64,000 nt of DNA from Flavonifractor sp. An112 (GTDB lineage Bacteria > Bacillota > Clostridia > Oscillospirales > Oscillospiraceae), in contig NZ_NFLU01000005.1 in the NCBI RefSeq assembly GCF_002161085.1, positions 146,603 through 210,602 on the forward strand. The letters are read 5' to 3'. Made by a program: the position numbers and the translations under genes. Shown piece after piece: positions 8,342-16,981 of this stretch (position 1 is the first letter of the stretch; the number at the start of each line of letters is the position of its first letter). A model generated the notes under the pieces. The model made no database searches. It was given only the letters and a program-made list of their open reading frames with translations, and was not told the origin of the DNA.

Positions 8342-9709
8342 TTATCGCTGGTCCAGGGGCACGAAGGGCCGCATGGGAGCCACAGCCTTGTAGGCGGGAC
8401 GGATGATGCGGTTGCCCGGCTGGTAGACCTCCTCGATGCGGTGGGCGCACCAGCCCACGATACGGGCCACGGCGAACAGGGGGGTATACAGCTCCTGGGG
8501 GATGCCCATCATCTTGTACACCATGCCGGAGAACAGGTCCACGTTGGCGCACACCACCTTGTCCTCCCCCTTGACGGAGAGGAGCACCTCGGGGGTGAGC
8601 CGCTCCACCGTCTCGTACAGCTCGAACTCGTCCAGCATCCCCTTGGTCTCAGCCAGCTTCTTGGCGAACTTCTTGAGGATGACGGCACGGGGGTCGGAGA
8701 TGGTGTAGATGGCGTGGCCCATGCCGTAGATGAGGCCCGACTTGTCGCCGGCTTCCTTCCGCAGCAGCTTGCCCAGGAAGGCGCGCACCTCGTCCTCGTC
8801 CTTCCAGTCCTTTACCGCGTCCTCGATGTAGCCGAACATCTCCATGACCTTCTTGTTGGCGCCGCCGTGGCGGGGGCCCTTCAGGGAGCCTACGGCAGCG
8901 GCGATGGAGGAGTAGAAGTCGGTGCCGGAGGAGGAGAGCACCCGGCAGGCGAAGGCAGAGTTGTTGCCGCCGCCGTGCTCGGCGTGGAGCACCAGGCACA
9001 GGTCCAGCAGCCGGGCCTCCTGCTCGGTGAACTGGTTGTCGTGGCGGACGGAGTAGAGGAAGTTCTCCGCCACGCTGAGTCCGGCCTGAGGCCGGTGGAG
9101 GTAGAGGGACTCGTCGTCATAGTAGTGGCGCTTCACGGCAAAGGCGTGGGCCACGATGACGGGCACCCGGGCGATGAGCTGGATGGCCTGCCGCAGCTGA
9201 TTGGACAGGGACATATCGTCCGGGTTGTCGTCATAGGAGTACAGGGCCAGCACCGAGCGGGCCAGCTTGTTCATCACGTCGGGACTGGGGGCCTTGATGA
9301 TCATGTCCTCGGTAAACATATGGGGCAGGGTGTGGTTGTCGCTGAGCATCTGCTGGAAAGCGGTCAGCTGCTCCCTGGTAGGCAGAGCGCCGAAGAGCAG
9401 CAGATAGGCGGTCTCCTCAAAGCCGAACCGGTTCTCCCGCACGAAGCCGTCCACCAGCTCCTCCACATCGATGCCCCGGTAGATCAGCTTGCCGGGGGCG
9501 GGGAAGCGCTCGCCGTCCTGGAGGTAATAGCCCAGCACGTTGCCGATCTGGGTGACGCCCGCCATGACGCCGGTGCCGTCGGCGTTGCGCAGGCCCCGCT
9601 TGACCCGATAGCGCTCGTAATCTGCCGGGTCGATCTGGTTATGTTTGCGATATTCCTCACATAGACTGTCAATGAAGTCCATGGATGTGCCCTTCTCGGC
9701 GTTTTGCAT
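8342..9709 (-). CDS. Citrate synthase
   Basis: A 455-residue citrate/2-methylcitrate synthase that condenses oxaloacetate and acetyl-CoA at the entry to the oxidative arm of the TCA cycle; in fermentative clostridia it mainly feeds 2-oxoglutarate and glutamate synthesis. Family motifs are all present: LHAEHGGGNNSAF, GPRHGGANKKV and GMGHAIYTISDPRA, carrying the catalytic His residues and Asp, followed by ARIVGWCAHRIEE near the C terminus. The start at 9709 (MQNAEKGTSMDF) is supported by AAGGAGAGG six bases upstream; an upstream in-frame Met at 9775 has no such site. No aconitase or isocitrate dehydrogenase gene lies beside it. Citrate versus 2-methylcitrate specificity cannot be decided here. 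Confidence 0.94.
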   Translation of the reverse strand: MQNAEKGTSMDFIDSLCEEYRKHNQIDPADYERYRVKRGLRNADGTGVMAGVTQIGNVLGYYLQDGERFPAPGKLIYRGIDVEELVDGFVRENRFGFEETAYLLLFGALPTREQLTAFQQMLSDNHTLPHMFTEDMIIKAPSPDVMNKLARSVLALYSYDDNPDDMSLSNQLRQAIQLIARVPVIVAHAFAVKRHYYDDESLYLHRPQAGLSVAENFLYSVRHDNQFTEQEARLLDLCLVLHAEHGGGNNSAFACRVLSSSGTDFYSSIAAAVGSLKGPRHGGANKKVMEMFGYIEDAVKDWKDEDEVRAFLGKLLRKEAGDKSGLIYGMGHAIYTISDPRAVILKKFAKKLAETKGMLDEFELYETVERLTPEVLLSVKGEDKVVCANVDLFSGMVYKMMGIPQELYTPLFAVARIVGWCAHRIEEVYQPGNRIIRPAYKAVAPMRPFVPLDQR

Positions 9710-9848
9710 TTCCAGCCTCTCCTTTGCCCAAATTCTTTTACACGGTATTGTACAACCATTTTGCGGCACAGTCAATATGGAAAGTAAACGAAGTAAAAAT
9801 TGAAATGGAATGAATCATAACTTGCAAAAAGAGGGGATGGTGTTTCCG

Positions 9849-10853
9849 ATGAGACAGGTGGCGGCGGTTGCCCTGGCCCTGCTGCTGGCCCTATTTCTGC
9901 TGCCGCTGCTGCTGGTGCCCCAGGGAGAGGGGGCTCTGCCGGTGGAAAGCGGCAGTCTGCCCATTGACCGCACGGTGGTTACACCGGAGCCGGCCCTGGA
10001 CAGCGCCCAGCAGGTAACGGTAAAGCGGTCCGACGGCACGGTGGAAACCATGGCCCTGGACGACTACCTGTGGGGGGTGGTGGCCGCCGAGATGCCCGCC
10101 GCCTTTGAAAGCGAAGCCCTGAAGGCCCAGGCGGTGGCCGCCCGCACTTATACCTATTCCAAAATGGAGCGGGAGACCTCCGGTCACCCGGAGGCCGACC
10201 TGTGTACCGACGTGAATTGCTGCCAGGCCTACCGCACCCGGGAGGATGCCGCTGCCAGCTGGGGAACCAACGCCCAGATGTATACCGACAAGATCGCCGC
10301 CGCTGTGGCGGACACCGACGGGGTGGCGGTACTCTATGAGGGCAGCCCCATTCAGGCCGTCTTTTTCTCCTCCGCCGACGGGCGGACGGTGGACGCGGTG
10401 GAGGTGTGGGGCAATTCCGTACCCTACCTCACCGGAGTGGACAGCCCCGAGGGGGAGGAGGTACCCAACTACCACTCCACTGTCACCCTGACGGCGGAGG
10501 AGTTCAAGACCGCCATTCTGGCCAAGTACCCTGGGGCGGACCTGTCAGGGGATCCCTCCGGCTGGTTTTCCAATACCGTGTCCAACTCCGCCGGAGGTGT
10601 GAGCAGCATAGATGTGGGGGGCGTCACCGTCAGCGGACAGGAGCTGCGTACCCTGTTCTCCCTGCGCTCCACCAGCTTTACCGTGTCCGCCGGGGCGGAG
10701 GGGGTGACCTTTTCGGTCACTGGCTACGGCCACGGGGTGGGCATGAGCCAGTACGGGGCCAACGCCCTGGCCAAGGAGGGCAAGGGCTATGAGGAGATTT
10801 TAAAGTGGTACTACACCGGGGTGGAAGTGGAACAATATACCCCTGGACAGTGA
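9849..10853 (+). CDS. spoIID: Stage II sporulation protein D (SpoIID/LytB family)
   Basis: A 334-residue peptidoglycan lytic transglycosylase of the engulfment machinery, acting at the septum with SpoIIM and SpoIIP. An N-terminal signal-anchor (AAVALALLLALFLLPLLLV) is followed by the SpoIID domain with its hallmark LDDYLWGVVAAEMPAAF, then EALKAQAVAARTYTY and the C-terminal GYGHGVGMSQYGANALA. The E of AAEMPA matches the known catalytic glutamate. The start is uncertain: ATG 9849 has a GGGGATGG site at moderate spacing, while 9837 abuts its site and 9810 has a weak one. No spoIIM, spoIIP or spoIIQ lies next to it in the window. Confidence 0.93.
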   Translation: MRQVAAVALALLLALFLLPLLLVPQGEGALPVESGSLPIDRTVVTPEPALDSAQQVTVKRSDGTVETMALDDYLWGVVAAEMPAAFESEALKAQAVAARTYTYSKMERETSGHPEADLCTDVNCCQAYRTREDAAASWGTNAQMYTDKIAAAVADTDGVAVLYEGSPIQAVFFSSADGRTVDAVEVWGNSVPYLTGVDSPEGEEVPNYHSTVTLTAEEFKTAILAKYPGADLSGDPSGWFSNTVSNSAGGVSSIDVGGVTVSGQELRTLFSLRSTSFTVSAGAEGVTFSVTGYGHGVGMSQYGANALAKEGKGYEEILKWYYTGVEVEQYTPGQ

Positions 10854-10868
10854 ACTGCCCAGGGGTAT
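10837..10868. terminator. Hairpin between convergent spoIID and blaR1-like genes
   Basis: A 10-bp stem (10837-10846 with 10859-10868) plus an inner CAGT/ACTG stem spans the spoIID stop codon. There is no clear T run on either side, so it may be a weak bidirectional terminator or an mRNA-protecting hairpin. Confidence 0.5.
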
Positions 10869-10879
10869 CGCTTATGCCG

Positions 10880-12478
10880 TCAGTCGGGAAAGCGCGTATA
10901 GGGGAAGGGGACGCCGGAGTCCATCCAGCCTTCCCCAATGGCAACGGCCTCTTCGCCGTTCTCCGGCACGGACACCTGGTCCAGGGTCACCAAGAAGCCC
11001 TCCGCCGACGGGTCAAACCGGTATTGCTTCCACTCGGTCCGTCCCGCGCCGCTGGAGCCGTTGTGGCAGAGGATGTTGTCCTCGCGCACCACATAGAGAC
11101 TCCGCTCCCAGCCCTCCACCGCCAGCACGGGCTGGCCGTCCACCAGGGTGTAGATGGCAAAGACATAGCCCTCATCCATGCTCCAGAATTCGCTGCCCAC
11201 AAAGCCCATCAATAGCTCCTCTACCCCGTCGCCGTTTAGATCACGGAGTGTGTAGCCGATGGTACCAGCCGGGTCCCAGGAGGGGCAAATGAGGACGAGC
11301 AGCAGGTCCGGAAAGTCGATCGGCGGTCGTTTGCGAAGCAGGGCCTCCGCATACCGGGACAGAAGCGGACCATAGGCACTGAGCTCCCCGCCGGTGGGAG
11401 TGCCGGCGGAGACGGAGGACGCTCCGCCCCGCTGGACGGTGTTCTCTGCTGTGGCCGCAGCCGGGGGGTGAGTATCCACCATCCCGCAGGCGCAGCAGGT
11501 GACCACCAGCCCCAGAACCAGGGTCAGGCAGACTGCCCCTTTGCCCGGCTTGCGATAGCCCTTGATCCCCAGAAGCCGGGTTTTCAGCCGCTTCCCCTCC
11601 TGACAGAGGGGGGCGGCCATCCAGGGGGAGGGCCTTCCAGGCCGGGCGGCCAGCAGCAACAGCATATCCCCGTAGGCCATCCTCTGCTCCGGCGCCAGGG
11701 CACGGACCACCGCCTCGTCGCAGGACAGCTCGCAGTCCAGTGCGATGCGCCGCCCCATCCAGTGGACCAGGGGATTGAACCAGTGGAGGCTGGCCACCAG
11801 CACTACCAGCCACTTGTAGCAGATGTCCCACCGTCGGGCGTGGGTCAGCTCATGGCGGAGGGCGGCGGTCAGGGCGTGAGGAGGAAGGGACGGCCCGCCC
11901 TGGGGCAGGACGATCACCGGCCGAAAGACCCCCAGCAGCATGGGGGCGTTCACCTGGTTGCTGCAAGCCAGTTTCATCCGGCGGCTGTGGCCCAGCTCTT
12001 CAAACAGGGCCAGGGCCTCCGCGGTTGGCGGGGCGAGAGAGATACGGACCCGGCGGGAAAAGCGGGCATAGGCGGCGATATGCCAGAGGAAGAAGCCCGC
12101 CCCAACTGCCAGCCACAGGGAAACCAAGACGCCGGGAAGGGAAATGGCCGGGGCGGAGGGCTGGGTCGTCTCCGGTTGATCCACCGTGACCGGCTCCGAC
12201 GGCGGAGTAATGGGAGCGGTCTGTGTGTCCGTCTGGTCCTGCCGTTCGGGAAGAATGGTTTCCTGCCGGACCATCTCCTGGGTAGGCTGAGGGGGCTGGG
12301 GCAGAGTGATGCCGTAGCCGAAGGGGATTAGAAAGCGGAGGAGCACCGCCAGCCAGAGATAATAGGAGACGGCCCTGGGCACCCTGTTTCCCGTCACAGG
12401 GCGCAGCAGCAGCAGAAGCGCGCACAGCAGGGAGCCGGACAGGGTGAGGGAGAGCAGGGTAAGCAGTACCTCTTTCAT
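10880..12478 (-). CDS. BlaR1/MecR1-like M56 membrane metallopeptidase with an atypical C-terminal domain
   Basis: A 532-residue membrane signal transducer. Hydrophobic segments lie at 5-27, 35-58 and 112-136, followed by a cytoplasmic M56 gluzincin domain with the zinc motif HELTH (H209, E210, H213). Another hydrophobic segment (AVCLTLVLGLVVTCCACGM) leads to an extracellular C-terminal domain. That domain has no penicillin-binding SxxK/KTG motifs; it holds DLNGDGVEELL, a calcium-loop-like FG-GAP motif, and VRED repeats. In BlaR1 systems, ligand sensing triggers the peptidase and relieves BlaI repression. The ATG at 12478 overlaps the blaI stop (ATGA) with AGGAGGA upstream. The ligand is probably not a beta-lactam bound by a PBP-like domain. 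Confidence 0.87.
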   Translation of the reverse strand: MKEVLLTLLSLTLSGSLLCALLLLLRPVTGNRVPRAVSYYLWLAVLLRFLIPFGYGITLPQPPQPTQEMVRQETILPERQDQTDTQTAPITPPSEPVTVDQPETTQPSAPAISLPGVLVSLWLAVGAGFFLWHIAAYARFSRRVRISLAPPTAEALALFEELGHSRRMKLACSNQVNAPMLLGVFRPVIVLPQGGPSLPPHALTAALRHELTHARRWDICYKWLVVLVASLHWFNPLVHWMGRRIALDCELSCDEAVVRALAPEQRMAYGDMLLLLAARPGRPSPWMAAPLCQEGKRLKTRLLGIKGYRKPGKGAVCLTLVLGLVVTCCACGMVDTHPPAAATAENTVQRGGASSVSAGTPTGGELSAYGPLLSRYAEALLRKRPPIDFPDLLLVLICPSWDPAGTIGYTLRDLNGDGVEELLMGFVGSEFWSMDEGYVFAIYTLVDGQPVLAVEGWERSLYVVREDNILCHNGSSGAGRTEWKQYRFDPSAEGFLVTLDQVSVPENGEEAVAIGEGWMDSGVPFPYTRFPD

Positions 12479-12849
12479 GTGGATTCCTCCTGATGGAACA
12501 GGGCGGACAGCTCGGCGATCTCTGCTTGGCTCAGCTGGCCGTCGGACAGCAGGGAGGCCACCAGCTTTTTGGCGCTGCCGTTGAACACCTGGTCCACCAG
12601 GTGGCGGGCGGACCAGCGGCCATATTGGGCCTGGGTGATGACCGCCCGGTACATTCCCCGGCGCTCCAGCTGAACGGCCCCCTTTTCGCACAGACGGCGC
12701 AGCAGGGTCTTGACGGTGGAGTCCTCCCAGCCGCACCGGGCGGACAGAATGCGGCGCAGCTCCGACAGCGGAGCCGGCTGGGGCAGGCTCCACAGGGCCT
12801 TCATAACCTCCAGCTCGGCATCTTGGATCTTTTCAGCACCAATACACAT
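12475..12849 (-). CDS. blaI: BlaI/MecI family transcriptional repressor
   Basis: A 124-residue winged-helix repressor. The N-terminal half carries the BlaI signature (QDAELEVMKALW, then STVKTLLRRLCEKGAV as recognition helix and wing); the C-terminal helices (SAKKLVASLL...LSQAEIAELSALF) form the dimerisation and cleavage region. Length is typical. It is the first gene of a two-gene operon with the M56 transducer, overlapping it by four bases. AAGGAGG precedes the ATG at 12849. An inverted repeat overlapping its own -10 box suggests autorepression released when the transducer is activated. Confidence 0.93.
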   Translation of the reverse strand: MCIGAEKIQDAELEVMKALWSLPQPAPLSELRRILSARCGWEDSTVKTLLRRLCEKGAVQLERRGMYRAVITQAQYGRWSARHLVDQVFNGSAKKLVASLLSDGQLSQAEIAELSALFHQEEST

Positions 12850-12866
12850 AGCGGCCTCCTTAAAGG

Positions 12867-12917
12867 TTTACTGTTGTAGCCTAAATAAAGATTACAATAG
12901 TAAACTTTATTTGTCAA
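12867..12917 (-). promoter_or_regulatory. blaI promoter with overlapping BlaI-type operator
   Basis: On the minus strand TTGACA (12917-12912), a 17-base spacer and TAATCT (12894-12889). Two arms, TTTACTGTTGTA (12867-12878) and TACAATAGTAAA (12893-12904), are inverted copies matching at 11 of 12 positions, and contain the TACA/TGTA cores typical of BlaI/MecI boxes. One arm covers the -10 and spacer, the other the transcription start region, as expected for autorepression. Confidence 0.75.
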
Positions 12918-12989
12918 GGGGTTTTCGCAGCGCGGGGAAAAATTTGATGGGCTGCCTAAAAATTTTTCAGCCTGGATGGGTCAACGGCG

Positions 12990-13018
12990 TTGTCAAAAAT
13001 AAGACCTTTTGGTATAAT
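12990..13018 (+). promoter_or_regulatory. Promoter of the FAD-dependent oxidoreductase gene
   Basis: TTGTCA (12990-12995), an exact 17-base spacer and a consensus TATAAT (13013-13018), 60 bases before the ATG at 13079. Confidence 0.8.
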
Positions 13019-13078
13019 ATCAAATTGGAAAGGTGGCTTACACCCCTTCCAAATATGACGTAAAGTGAGAGATCGCAC

Positions 13079-14473
13079 ATGAACACACGGTATGACGTTG
13101 CCATTCTGGGCTGCGGCGAAGCCGGTATTTTCGCCGGGTACGAGCTGATGCACCGCAACCCCGGCCTCAAGGTGGTGGCCATGGATCAGGGGGCCGATAT
13201 CTATACCCGCAGCTGCCCCATTGTGGCGGGCAAGGTGAAGGAGTGCGTCCACTGCAAGGTGTGCGGCACCATGTGCGGTTTTGGCGGCGCCGGCGCCTTT
13301 TCCGACGGCAAATATAACTTCACCACCGCGTTCGGCGGCTGGCTCACCGACTTCATGCCCAAGGAAGAGGTCATGTGCCTCATCGACTATGTGGACTCCA
13401 TCAACATGAAGCACGGAGCCACCGACAAAGTGTTCTCCACCGATACCCCGGCGGCCCGTGCCCTGGAGAAGCGGGCCCTGGAGCACGACCTTCATCTGCT
13501 CCAGGCCCGGTGTAAGCACCTGGGTACCGAGAACAACCTGAAGATCCTGCAGAGCATCTATGAGGAGTGCCGCAAGGGTGTGGAGTTCCATTTCAACACC
13601 GCTGTCACCAAGATCATGGATCTGAAGGGGGAGGGCTACCGCCTCATCACCGAGAAGGGTGACGAGATCGACTGCACCTGGCTCATCGCCGGTCCCGGCC
13701 GCTCCGGTGCCGAGTGGTTCTCCAACCAGTGCAAGGACCTGGGCATCCAGCTCATCAACAACCAAGTGGACATCGGCGTGCGGGTGGAGCTGCCTGCCAA
13801 GGTCTTTGAGCACATCACCGACGTGGTGTACGAGTCCAAGCTGGTCTACCGCACCAAGCAGTACGGCGATCAGGTGCGTACCTTCTGCATGAATCCCTAC
13901 GGCCATGTGGTGGCCGAGAGCGTGGAGGGCATCAACACCGTCAACGGCCATTCCTATTCCGACCCCGCCCTCCAGAGCGAGAACACCAACTTCGCCCTGC
14001 TGGTGTCCAACCGGTTCACCCAGCCCTTCAACGAGCCCTATCGTTACGGCAAGCACATTGCCTCCCTGTCCAATATGTTGGCCGGCGGCGTGCTGGTCCA
14101 GCGCTTCGGCGATCTGGTCAGCGGCATCCGCACCAACGAGCACCGGATGAGCAAGTCCTTCGTCCGGCCCACCCTCACCGCCGCCGTCCCCGGCGACCTG
14201 TCCCTGGCCCTGCCCAAGCGGCAGCTGGACGATATCATTGAGATGATCTACCAGCTGGACAAGATCGCCCCCGGTACCGCCAACTACGATACTCTGCTCT
14301 ACGGCGCTGAGGTCAAGTTCTACTCCGCCCGGCTGGCCCTGTCCGGCGAGCTGGAGACTTCTCTGCCCGGCTTCTTCGCCGTGGGCGATGGCGCGGGCGT
14401 TACCCGGGGTCTGGCCCAGGCAGGCGCTTCCGGTGTGAAAGCGGCCCAGGTGATTCTGGAGCGGCTGAAATAA
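13079..14473 (+). CDS. NAD(P)/FAD-dependent oxidoreductase, COG2509-like
   Basis: A 464-residue flavoprotein. The N terminus has a Rossmann FAD-binding motif (VAILGCGEAGIFAGYEL) and the C terminus the second FAD motif (GFFAVGDGAGVTRGLAQAG). Between residues 55 and 75 is a Cys cluster (KECVHCKVCGTMCGF) leading into GGAGAFSDGKYN, an arrangement found in the uncharacterised FAD-dependent dehydrogenase family COG2509. Four closely spaced cysteines could hold a metal or a disulfide. The physiological substrate is unknown. It has its own promoter. A second, partial copy of its last 29 codons lies 106 bases downstream. Confidence 0.88.
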   Translation: MNTRYDVAILGCGEAGIFAGYELMHRNPGLKVVAMDQGADIYTRSCPIVAGKVKECVHCKVCGTMCGFGGAGAFSDGKYNFTTAFGGWLTDFMPKEEVMCLIDYVDSINMKHGATDKVFSTDTPAARALEKRALEHDLHLLQARCKHLGTENNLKILQSIYEECRKGVEFHFNTAVTKIMDLKGEGYRLITEKGDEIDCTWLIAGPGRSGAEWFSNQCKDLGIQLINNQVDIGVRVELPAKVFEHITDVVYESKLVYRTKQYGDQVRTFCMNPYGHVVAESVEGINTVNGHSYSDPALQSENTNFALLVSNRFTQPFNEPYRYGKHIASLSNMLAGGVLVQRFGDLVSGIRTNEHRMSKSFVRPTLTAAVPGDLSLALPKRQLDDIIEMIYQLDKIAPGTANYDTLLYGAEVKFYSARLALSGELETSLPGFFAVGDGAGVTRGLAQAGASGVKAAQVILERLK

Positions 14474-14579
14474 GCCCGCCCGGAGCCTACACAATGCGAA
14501 GCATTGCCGCCGGCGGAATTTATTTCCGCCGTGCGAATCAAATCATCAGGGCTCCCGCAGGGCCTTGGCCCTGTGGGAC
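14474..14579. repeat. Short palindrome-rich spacer between the gene end and its partial copy
   Basis: The 106 bases hold three small palindromes: AATGCGAAGCATT, GGCGGAAATT-type (GGCGGAATTTATTTCCGCC) and GCAGGGCCTTGGCCCTG(T). They are GC-rich and separated by AT stretches, in the style of REP-like intergenic units. No open frame or promoter is seen. Confidence 0.5.
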
Positions 14580-14667
14580 CGACGGCGCGGGCATCACCCG
14601 CGGCCTGGCCCAGGCAGGCGCCTCCGGCGTGAAGGCGGCCCAGGTGATTCTGAACCGGCTGAAATAA
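14580..14667 (+). pseudogene. Partial duplicate of the 3' end of the upstream FAD oxidoreductase gene
   Basis: The segment encodes DGAGITRGLAQAGASGVK and on to ILNRLK-stop, nearly identical to the last 29 residues of the flavoprotein (DGAGVTRGLAQAGASGVK ... ILERLK). At DNA level it differs mostly at third positions. It has no start codon, ribosome site or upstream coding. It is best read as the remnant of a tandem paralogue whose body was deleted, keeping the 3' end and terminator. Confidence 0.8.
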
Positions 14668-14674
14668 GCGGAAC

Positions 14675-14716
14675 AAAAAAACAGCTGCAAGCCATTGGCT
14701 TGCAGCTGTTTTTTAA
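14675..14716. terminator. Bidirectional terminator
   Basis: A stem of about 18 bp (14675-14692 with 14696-14713, loop ATT) with A and T runs at both flanks, serving the flavoprotein unit and the convergent YczE-like gene. Confidence 0.93.
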
Positions 14717-14720
14717 TTTG

Positions 14721-15401
14721 TTATGCAGCAGAGACGCCGGTGTCGGGCAGATGGTTTTCCTCCGGCTTCTTTACCAGGAAGGCCAGCCGCTTACAGAAGA
14801 ACCGGGAGATATAACCTACCGTCAGGGCGCACACTACGGTGCCCTCCCGCAGGCCGTACACAGCCCCCAGGTCCAGCAGAGACAGCAGAGTGGCGGCGGC
14901 TACCATGGTCAGGTCAAAGCCAGTCTTGGTCTTGCCGAAGTCCCAGTGGAACTCCTGGCTGCACACCCGCACAAAGCCCTCGCAGGGGAGGATGAGCACG
15001 TTGGGAATGACCTCCAGAGCCACGCCCAGGCCCAGACAGGTACAGCCCATCAGCAGCACCACCCAGTGGCTGGCGTAGGACTGAGGCACCAGGTCGCCCA
15101 GCAGCCCCATCCACAGATCAATGCAGCAGGAGAAGAGGAAGGTGAAGGGGACCTGGAGCAGCTGGATGGGCCGGAACTTCTTGCGCAGGATCAGAATCTG
15201 GCCGCCCAGCATGACGCAGTTCACCACAAAGGTGAAGGTACCCAGGGAGATGCCGGGGAACACATAGGTGAGTACATAGGCCAGGCTGGATACCGCGGAG
15301 GTGCCCATTCCGGCCAGGGTGATTAGGGAAATGCCGAGGGCCGAGCACAGGACCCCGGCCAGAAAGATCAAATAGCGCCGGAGCAGACCGGAATGAGACA
15401 T
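14721..15401 (-). CDS. YczE/YitT-like integral membrane protein
   Basis: A 226-residue protein with five to six hydrophobic segments and no soluble domain. The opening RRYLIFLAGVLCSALGISLITLAGMGTSAVSSLAYVL is typical of the YczE/YyaS (DUF6198) family, whose function is unresolved; some members lie beside transcription regulators. A short charged tail (KKPEENHLPDTGVSAA) ends it. The start at 15401 (MSHSGLLRR) is fixed by GGAGG eight bases upstream; the longer frame to 15470 lacks a site. It is monocistronic and bounded by terminators. Confidence 0.85.
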   Translation of the reverse strand: MSHSGLLRRYLIFLAGVLCSALGISLITLAGMGTSAVSSLAYVLTYVFPGISLGTFTFVVNCVMLGGQILILRKKFRPIQLLQVPFTFLFSCCIDLWMGLLGDLVPQSYASHWVVLLMGCTCLGLGVALEVIPNVLILPCEGFVRVCSQEFHWDFGKTKTGFDLTMVAAATLLSLLDLGAVYGLREGTVVCALTVGYISRFFCKRLAFLVKKPEENHLPDTGVSAA

Positions 15402-15545
15402 CGCATACGCCTCCAAAAAATCATTTTTTAGTACTAAAAATAGTTTAGCACGATGAAAAGGAGGGTTCAAGAGACATCTTTACCAAATAAAAAAGGAAAT
15501 TTTTTGTGGAATTAACAAGAGGATGGCGCAAAACAGCAACAATAA

Positions 15546-15581
15546 TTCAGGCGTGCCGCCCAAATCAGCGGCACGCCTGAA
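15546..15581 (-). terminator. Terminator of the CNNM/CorC gene
   Basis: A 14-bp stem (15546-15559 with 15568-15581, 8-base loop). On the minus strand it is followed by TTATTGTTG, a moderate T-rich tail. Confidence 0.75.
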
Positions 15582-15583
15582 TT

Positions 15584-16945
15584 TCAGGATTCTTTTTTGT
15601 GGCCGGTGTGTTCCTCTTCCTCCTCCGGCGGGGGAGAGAGTTTGGTGACGGTGGCCCACTCCACCCGGCGCTCGGACAGCTCCTCCACCCGGATGTGCAG
15701 GCCGTAAATGTCCACCTCGGGGTGACTGCCGTCCTCGGGGATGACGGACAGCTGGGCGTACACCAGCCCGCCCAGAGTCTCCGATTCCTCCTCTTCCGGC
15801 ATTTCCATGCCCAGAGCTTCAAAGAGCTCTTCCAGTTCGGCGGAGCCGGCCACCCGCCAGCGGTCCTCCCCCAGGGGGATGATCTCCAGGTCCTCCTGGG
15901 GATCGAACTCGTCGTAGATGTTGCCCACGATCTCCTCCAGCAGGTCCTCCATGGTGACCAGGCCGGCGGTGCCGCCGTACTCGTCCACCACAATGGACAG
16001 GTGGACCTTTTTGCTCTGCATATCCCGGAACAGCAGGTCGGTGCGCACCGACTGGGGCACGAAGTAGGGGCGGCGGAGCAGCTCCCGCAGAGGCTTGGGC
16101 TGGGGCTTGCGGGCGTTGATGAGCCACTCCCGGGTGGAGAGGATACCGATGATGTCGTCGGCGTCCTCCTCGTAGACGGGGAAGCGGGACAGGCCGGATT
16201 CCTCAATGGTCTTTTCGATCTTCTCCGGGGTATCCTCCGCCCGCAGCATGACCATGTCGGTGCGGTGGACCATCACGTCGGCGGCGGTCATATTGTTAAA
16301 CTCGAAAATATTTTCGATCATTTCCTTCTCTTCGGTCTCAATAGCACCCTTCTCCTCACTCAGGTCGATAAGTATACGCAGCCCCTCCTCGGATACCTCC
16401 TTATCCTCATCATTGGGATTGATGCGGAAGAGCCACAGGACGGCGTTGGTGGAGATGGTAAGCAGCCAGATCAGCGGGCGCATGACGGTGGCCAGCAGAC
16501 TGACCACACCGCAGGAAAAACGGGCCACCGCTTCGCTCTTTTTCATGGCCACCCGTTTGGGCACCAGTTCGCCAAAGACCAGAGTAAAGAAGGAGAGGAT
16601 CACAGTGACCACGATCACAGACAGGGTATGAACCGTGGCCACCACAGGCCCGGTCAGCGCGAACGTGGATACTGCCCACTGGGTAAGGGGTCCGGCCAGA
16701 TTGTCGGCGGCAAAGGCAGACCCCAGGAAGCCGGCCAGGGTGATGCCGATCTGGATGGTGGAGAGAAACCGGGTGGGCATCTCTACGATCCGGAGCAGCT
16801 TGGCTGCCTTGCGGTCGCCGCCTTCGGCCTGCTTGCGGATAAGTGCCTCGTTTAATGAGATTACTGCGATCTCAGTGGCAGCAAAGTAGGCGTTGATGGC
16901 AATGAGTATGACCTGAAGAAGTAGTTGAGGCCATATGGATGACAA
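15584..16945 (-). CDS. CNNM/CorC (HlyC) family membrane protein with CBS pair
   Basis: A 453-residue protein. The N-terminal CNNM/DUF21 membrane domain has three to four helices and the family motif AINAYFAATEIAVISLNEALIRK; two CBS domains follow (about 200-320, with DGIIGILSTRE-like and SIVVDEYGGTAGLVTMEDL segments), then a C-terminal CorC_HlyC domain. Family members are implicated in Mg2+ or Co2+ efflux and Mg2+ homeostasis. The start is taken as TTG 16945, because AAGGAGG lies eight bases upstream. The alternative ATG at 16974 has no ribosome site and falls at the predicted transcription start, seven bases after an extended -10 (TGTTATACT). The tail is acidic (EEEEEHTGHKKES). Confidence 0.88.
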   Translation of the reverse strand: MSSIWPQLLLQVILIAINAYFAATEIAVISLNEALIRKQAEGGDRKAAKLLRIVEMPTRFLSTIQIGITLAGFLGSAFAADNLAGPLTQWAVSTFALTGPVVATVHTLSVIVVTVILSFFTLVFGELVPKRVAMKKSEAVARFSCGVVSLLATVMRPLIWLLTISTNAVLWLFRINPNDEDKEVSEEGLRILIDLSEEKGAIETEEKEMIENIFEFNNMTAADVMVHRTDMVMLRAEDTPEKIEKTIEESGLSRFPVYEEDADDIIGILSTREWLINARKPQPKPLRELLRRPYFVPQSVRTDLLFRDMQSKKVHLSIVVDEYGGTAGLVTMEDLLEEIVGNIYDEFDPQEDLEIIPLGEDRWRVAGSAELEELFEALGMEMPEEEESETLGGLVYAQLSVIPEDGSHPEVDIYGLHIRVEELSERRVEWATVTKLSPPPEEEEEHTGHKKES

Positions 16946-16981
16946 AATAAATTCCTCCTTAAATATATTGATCATGGAACC

